From NCBI GenBank assembly GCA_037974335.1, contig CM075760.1, positions 33,861,609-33,925,608 on the forward strand: a DNA stretch of 64,000 nt, read 5' to 3'. Below the pieces are notes generated by a model, which saw nothing but the letters and a program-made list of their open reading frames with translations, made no database searches and was not told the origin of the DNA. Position numbers and translations under genes: made by a program. Positions 63,401 to 64,000 of the stretch are shown one piece after another (positions within the stretch are counted from its first letter, which is position 1; each line of letters opens with the position of its first letter). This stretch comes from Prionace glauca (taxonomy: Eukaryota; Chordata; Chondrichthyes; Carcharhiniformes; Carcharhinidae).

Positions 63401-64000
63401 ATTTGCCTTCGTTCATGAGTATTTCCAACGTTTTGTGTTCTATGTCCAGCAGAGAATGTCTCAGAATTGTCAGACCGGAGACAGATGTCTCTGTCGCTCA
63501 GGCACCCCAGCTCGGATCGGGGTGGGGGAGATAATGTTCACAGTTTTACATTTGTGTCTGGTGCAAATAATACCTTGGATTAAATGGTAAAGCTTTTTAA
63601 ACTGAAGAGAGTAACTGCATTTGGAGGCTGATTTTAAACAACATGAACAAGCCCAGGGCTGCTGGAGAAATATTTTGGGATTTGTGAGCAGTCAGTTCCG
63701 GCTGGTTTGAAGTGAAATCCTGTCGGGGCTGCGGCAAATCTGAGCTCAAACCAGACAAACTGGAACCGCTGGACTGGAGATTCCGGGTGTTGGGATGTGG
63801 CGGGGCTGGGGGGAGATGGCGGTAAAACTCTGAGCCTGACTTTAGACAGGGTGAGGGGGGGTAAAGGGGAGGAATGACAGAGTTAATGTGGGAGTCAGGG
63901 ACAAGAGCAGAAGGTGGGAAGCTCTGGAAAGGAGCAATGGGGGGAAAGGCCACTAAAGAATGTTTGTTTCAATGAAGATAAAAGCAAAATACTGCGGATG
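63401..64000. other. Right edge, nothing recognised except a repeat start
   Basis: 63975-64000 (AAAGCAAAATACTGCGGATG) is the beginning of another ATGCTGG-family repeat that runs off the window. The GC-rich part at 63700-63960 could be the edge of a CpG island, but I see no clear promoter motifs. Confidence 0.4.

Overview
The window looks like nuclear DNA of a cartilaginous fish, most likely a shark or other elasmobranch. The clues are many copies of a tRNA-headed SINE with the V-type core of the elasmobranch HE1 family, young CR1-like LINEs that end in a repeated TTCTTATG tail, L2-type LINEs ending in repeats of TTTGATTTGATT, and Penelope-type repeats with hammerhead-like cores. There are no bacterial-type operons. 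Introns, CpG-island promoters and C2H2 zinc finger genes are all vertebrate in style. The species call is an inference.

Layout. 0-2 kb: no recognisable gene, one repeat half near the left edge. 2.1-5.0 kb: an L2-like LINE on the minus strand split by a younger CR1 on the plus strand. 5.1-8.3 kb: a small tRNA cluster (Ile-TAT with intron, a decayed Asn, Gln-TTG, Arg-ACG, a Ser-like relic). 8.5-13.2 kb: SINEs, CR1 pieces and a 52-bp minisatellite. 14-60 kb: an array of C2H2 zinc finger genes and gene relics, here called Z1 to Z8, separated by repeats. 48.8-53.9 kb: a CR1 fragment followed by an almost full-length CR1 with ORF1 and ORF2, the latter interrupted by a second CR1 subfamily. 61-64 kb: SINE, CR1 and Penelope-type repeats.

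Zinc finger array. Z1 (17.4-18.6 kb, minus, 15 fingers), Z2 (23.8-24.7 kb, plus, 11 fingers with one in-frame TGA), Z3 (27.5-27.9 kb, relic), Z4 (32.4-33.2 kb, minus, 9 fingers, intact), Z5 (37.8-38.7 kb, plus, 10 fingers in frame then decaying), Z6 (42.1-43.1 kb, minus, 11 fingers), Z7 (46.4-47.3 kb, plus, 10 fingers) and Z8 (59.3-60.0 kb, plus, 8 fingers with one frame break). No KRAB, SCAN or BTB domain is visible. The genes are arranged as head-to-head pairs (Z1/Z2, Z4/Z5, Z6/Z7) facing CpG-rich, CCAAT-rich promoters at about 21.6-22.1, 34.7-35.4 and 45.2-45.5 kb, while Z8 has its own CpG promoter at 56.4-56.7 kb. Each coding exon carries most or all fingers and follows a splice acceptor. 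The products are presumably nuclear DNA-binding proteins.

History. The cluster grew by duplication. Z1 and Z7 with their flanks form an inverted duplication of several kilobases, and other blocks (28.3-30.0 with 39.3-41.06 kb; 19.4-19.9 with 35.5-35.9 kb; the two CpG promoters) are direct duplicates. Within genes, blocks of four fingers (336 bp) were duplicated again. LINEs and SINEs keep inserting between and into these units, and the paralogues provide natural empty sites that show what was inserted.
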